A stretch of 64,000 nt of DNA from Vibrio cholerae (GTDB taxonomy: Bacteria > Actinomycetota > Actinomycetes > Actinomycetales > Micrococcaceae): contig WNZI01000004.1 of the NCBI GenBank assembly GCA_009728235.1, forward strand, positions 98,220 to 162,219. The letters run 5' to 3'. The position numbers and the translations under genes are program-made. Shown here one piece after another: positions 63,989 to 64,000 of the stretch. The notes under the pieces were generated by a model that saw nothing but the letters and a program-made list of their open reading frames with translations, was not told the origin of the DNA and did no database searches. How positions within the stretch are numbered: the stretch's first letter is position 1; each line of letters starts with the position of its first letter.

Positions 63989-64000
63989 GAGCTTGCGCCC

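Overview
This window is a 64 kb piece of a high-GC actinobacterial chromosome, most likely from the Micrococcaceae (Arthrobacter-like). The evidence is the gene set: tatC followed by a HelY-type helicase, the RNA polymerase-binding protein RbpA next to polyprenol-phosphate mannose synthase, a bcc-aa3 respiratory chain with a two-haem QcrC and the actinobacterial oxidase subunit IV CtaF, a GAF-ANTAR protein, and type 2 LeuA. No rRNA or tRNA gene, CRISPR array or prophage was seen.

Layout. 1-15,660 is core: tatC (partial), helY, an amidohydrolase, ppm1, rbpA, an NfeD/SPFH membrane pair, RlmA-type methyltransferase, an S9 peptidase, peptide deformylase (two frameshifts), a short UvrA paralogue and an aldo/keto reductase. 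15,680-32,105 is an accessory carbohydrate locus. It holds an MFS exporter, an M24-fold protein and a GH5 enzyme; on the other strand a sugar-binding lipoprotein with an (alpha/alpha)6 hydrolase; a LacI regulator; and a seven-gene operon of two ABC permeases, a Gfo/Idh oxidoreductase, a uronate-dehydrogenase-like SDR, 5-dehydro-4-deoxyglucarate dehydratase, an enolase-superfamily dehydratase and 2,5-dioxovalerate dehydrogenase. The last four enzymes make an oxidative hexuronate-to-2-oxoglutarate route. Three near-identical LacI-type palindromes sit just downstream of the -10 boxes of three promoters and tie the locus into one regulon.

32,155-40,219 is a mixed stretch: a MarR/SDR divergent pair around a 33-bp inverted repeat, a GAF-ANTAR protein, an AHSA1-like protein, and an amino-acid-type ABC transporter with a class V aminotransferase, divergent from a YheO/DauR-like regulator. 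40,426-43,456 holds small housekeeping genes and trpD. 43,604-53,328 carries the aerobic respiratory chain, ctaE-qcrCAB on one side and ctaCDF on the other. The two halves are separated by a cation-efflux gene, a decayed IS21-type istB and a GntR regulator, which look like an insertion. The core promoters of trpD/ctaE, qcrC and ctaC each carry a CTAC-N5-GTAG palindrome. 53,498-63,988 returns to core genes: erpA, an M20 dipeptidase, DUF3043, pyrD, an alpha/beta hydrolase, uppS, recO, leuA with a leader peptide and hairpin, and an M13 metallopeptidase.

An odd feature is at least ten, probably eleven, single-base deletions inferred inside otherwise conserved genes (def, Gfo/Idh, SDR, DUF3054, qcrB, M13 peptidase, GH). 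All are losses, and most are restored by doubling a G. This looks more like a sequencing artefact than gene decay. Functions rest on motifs and known families; no database search was run.
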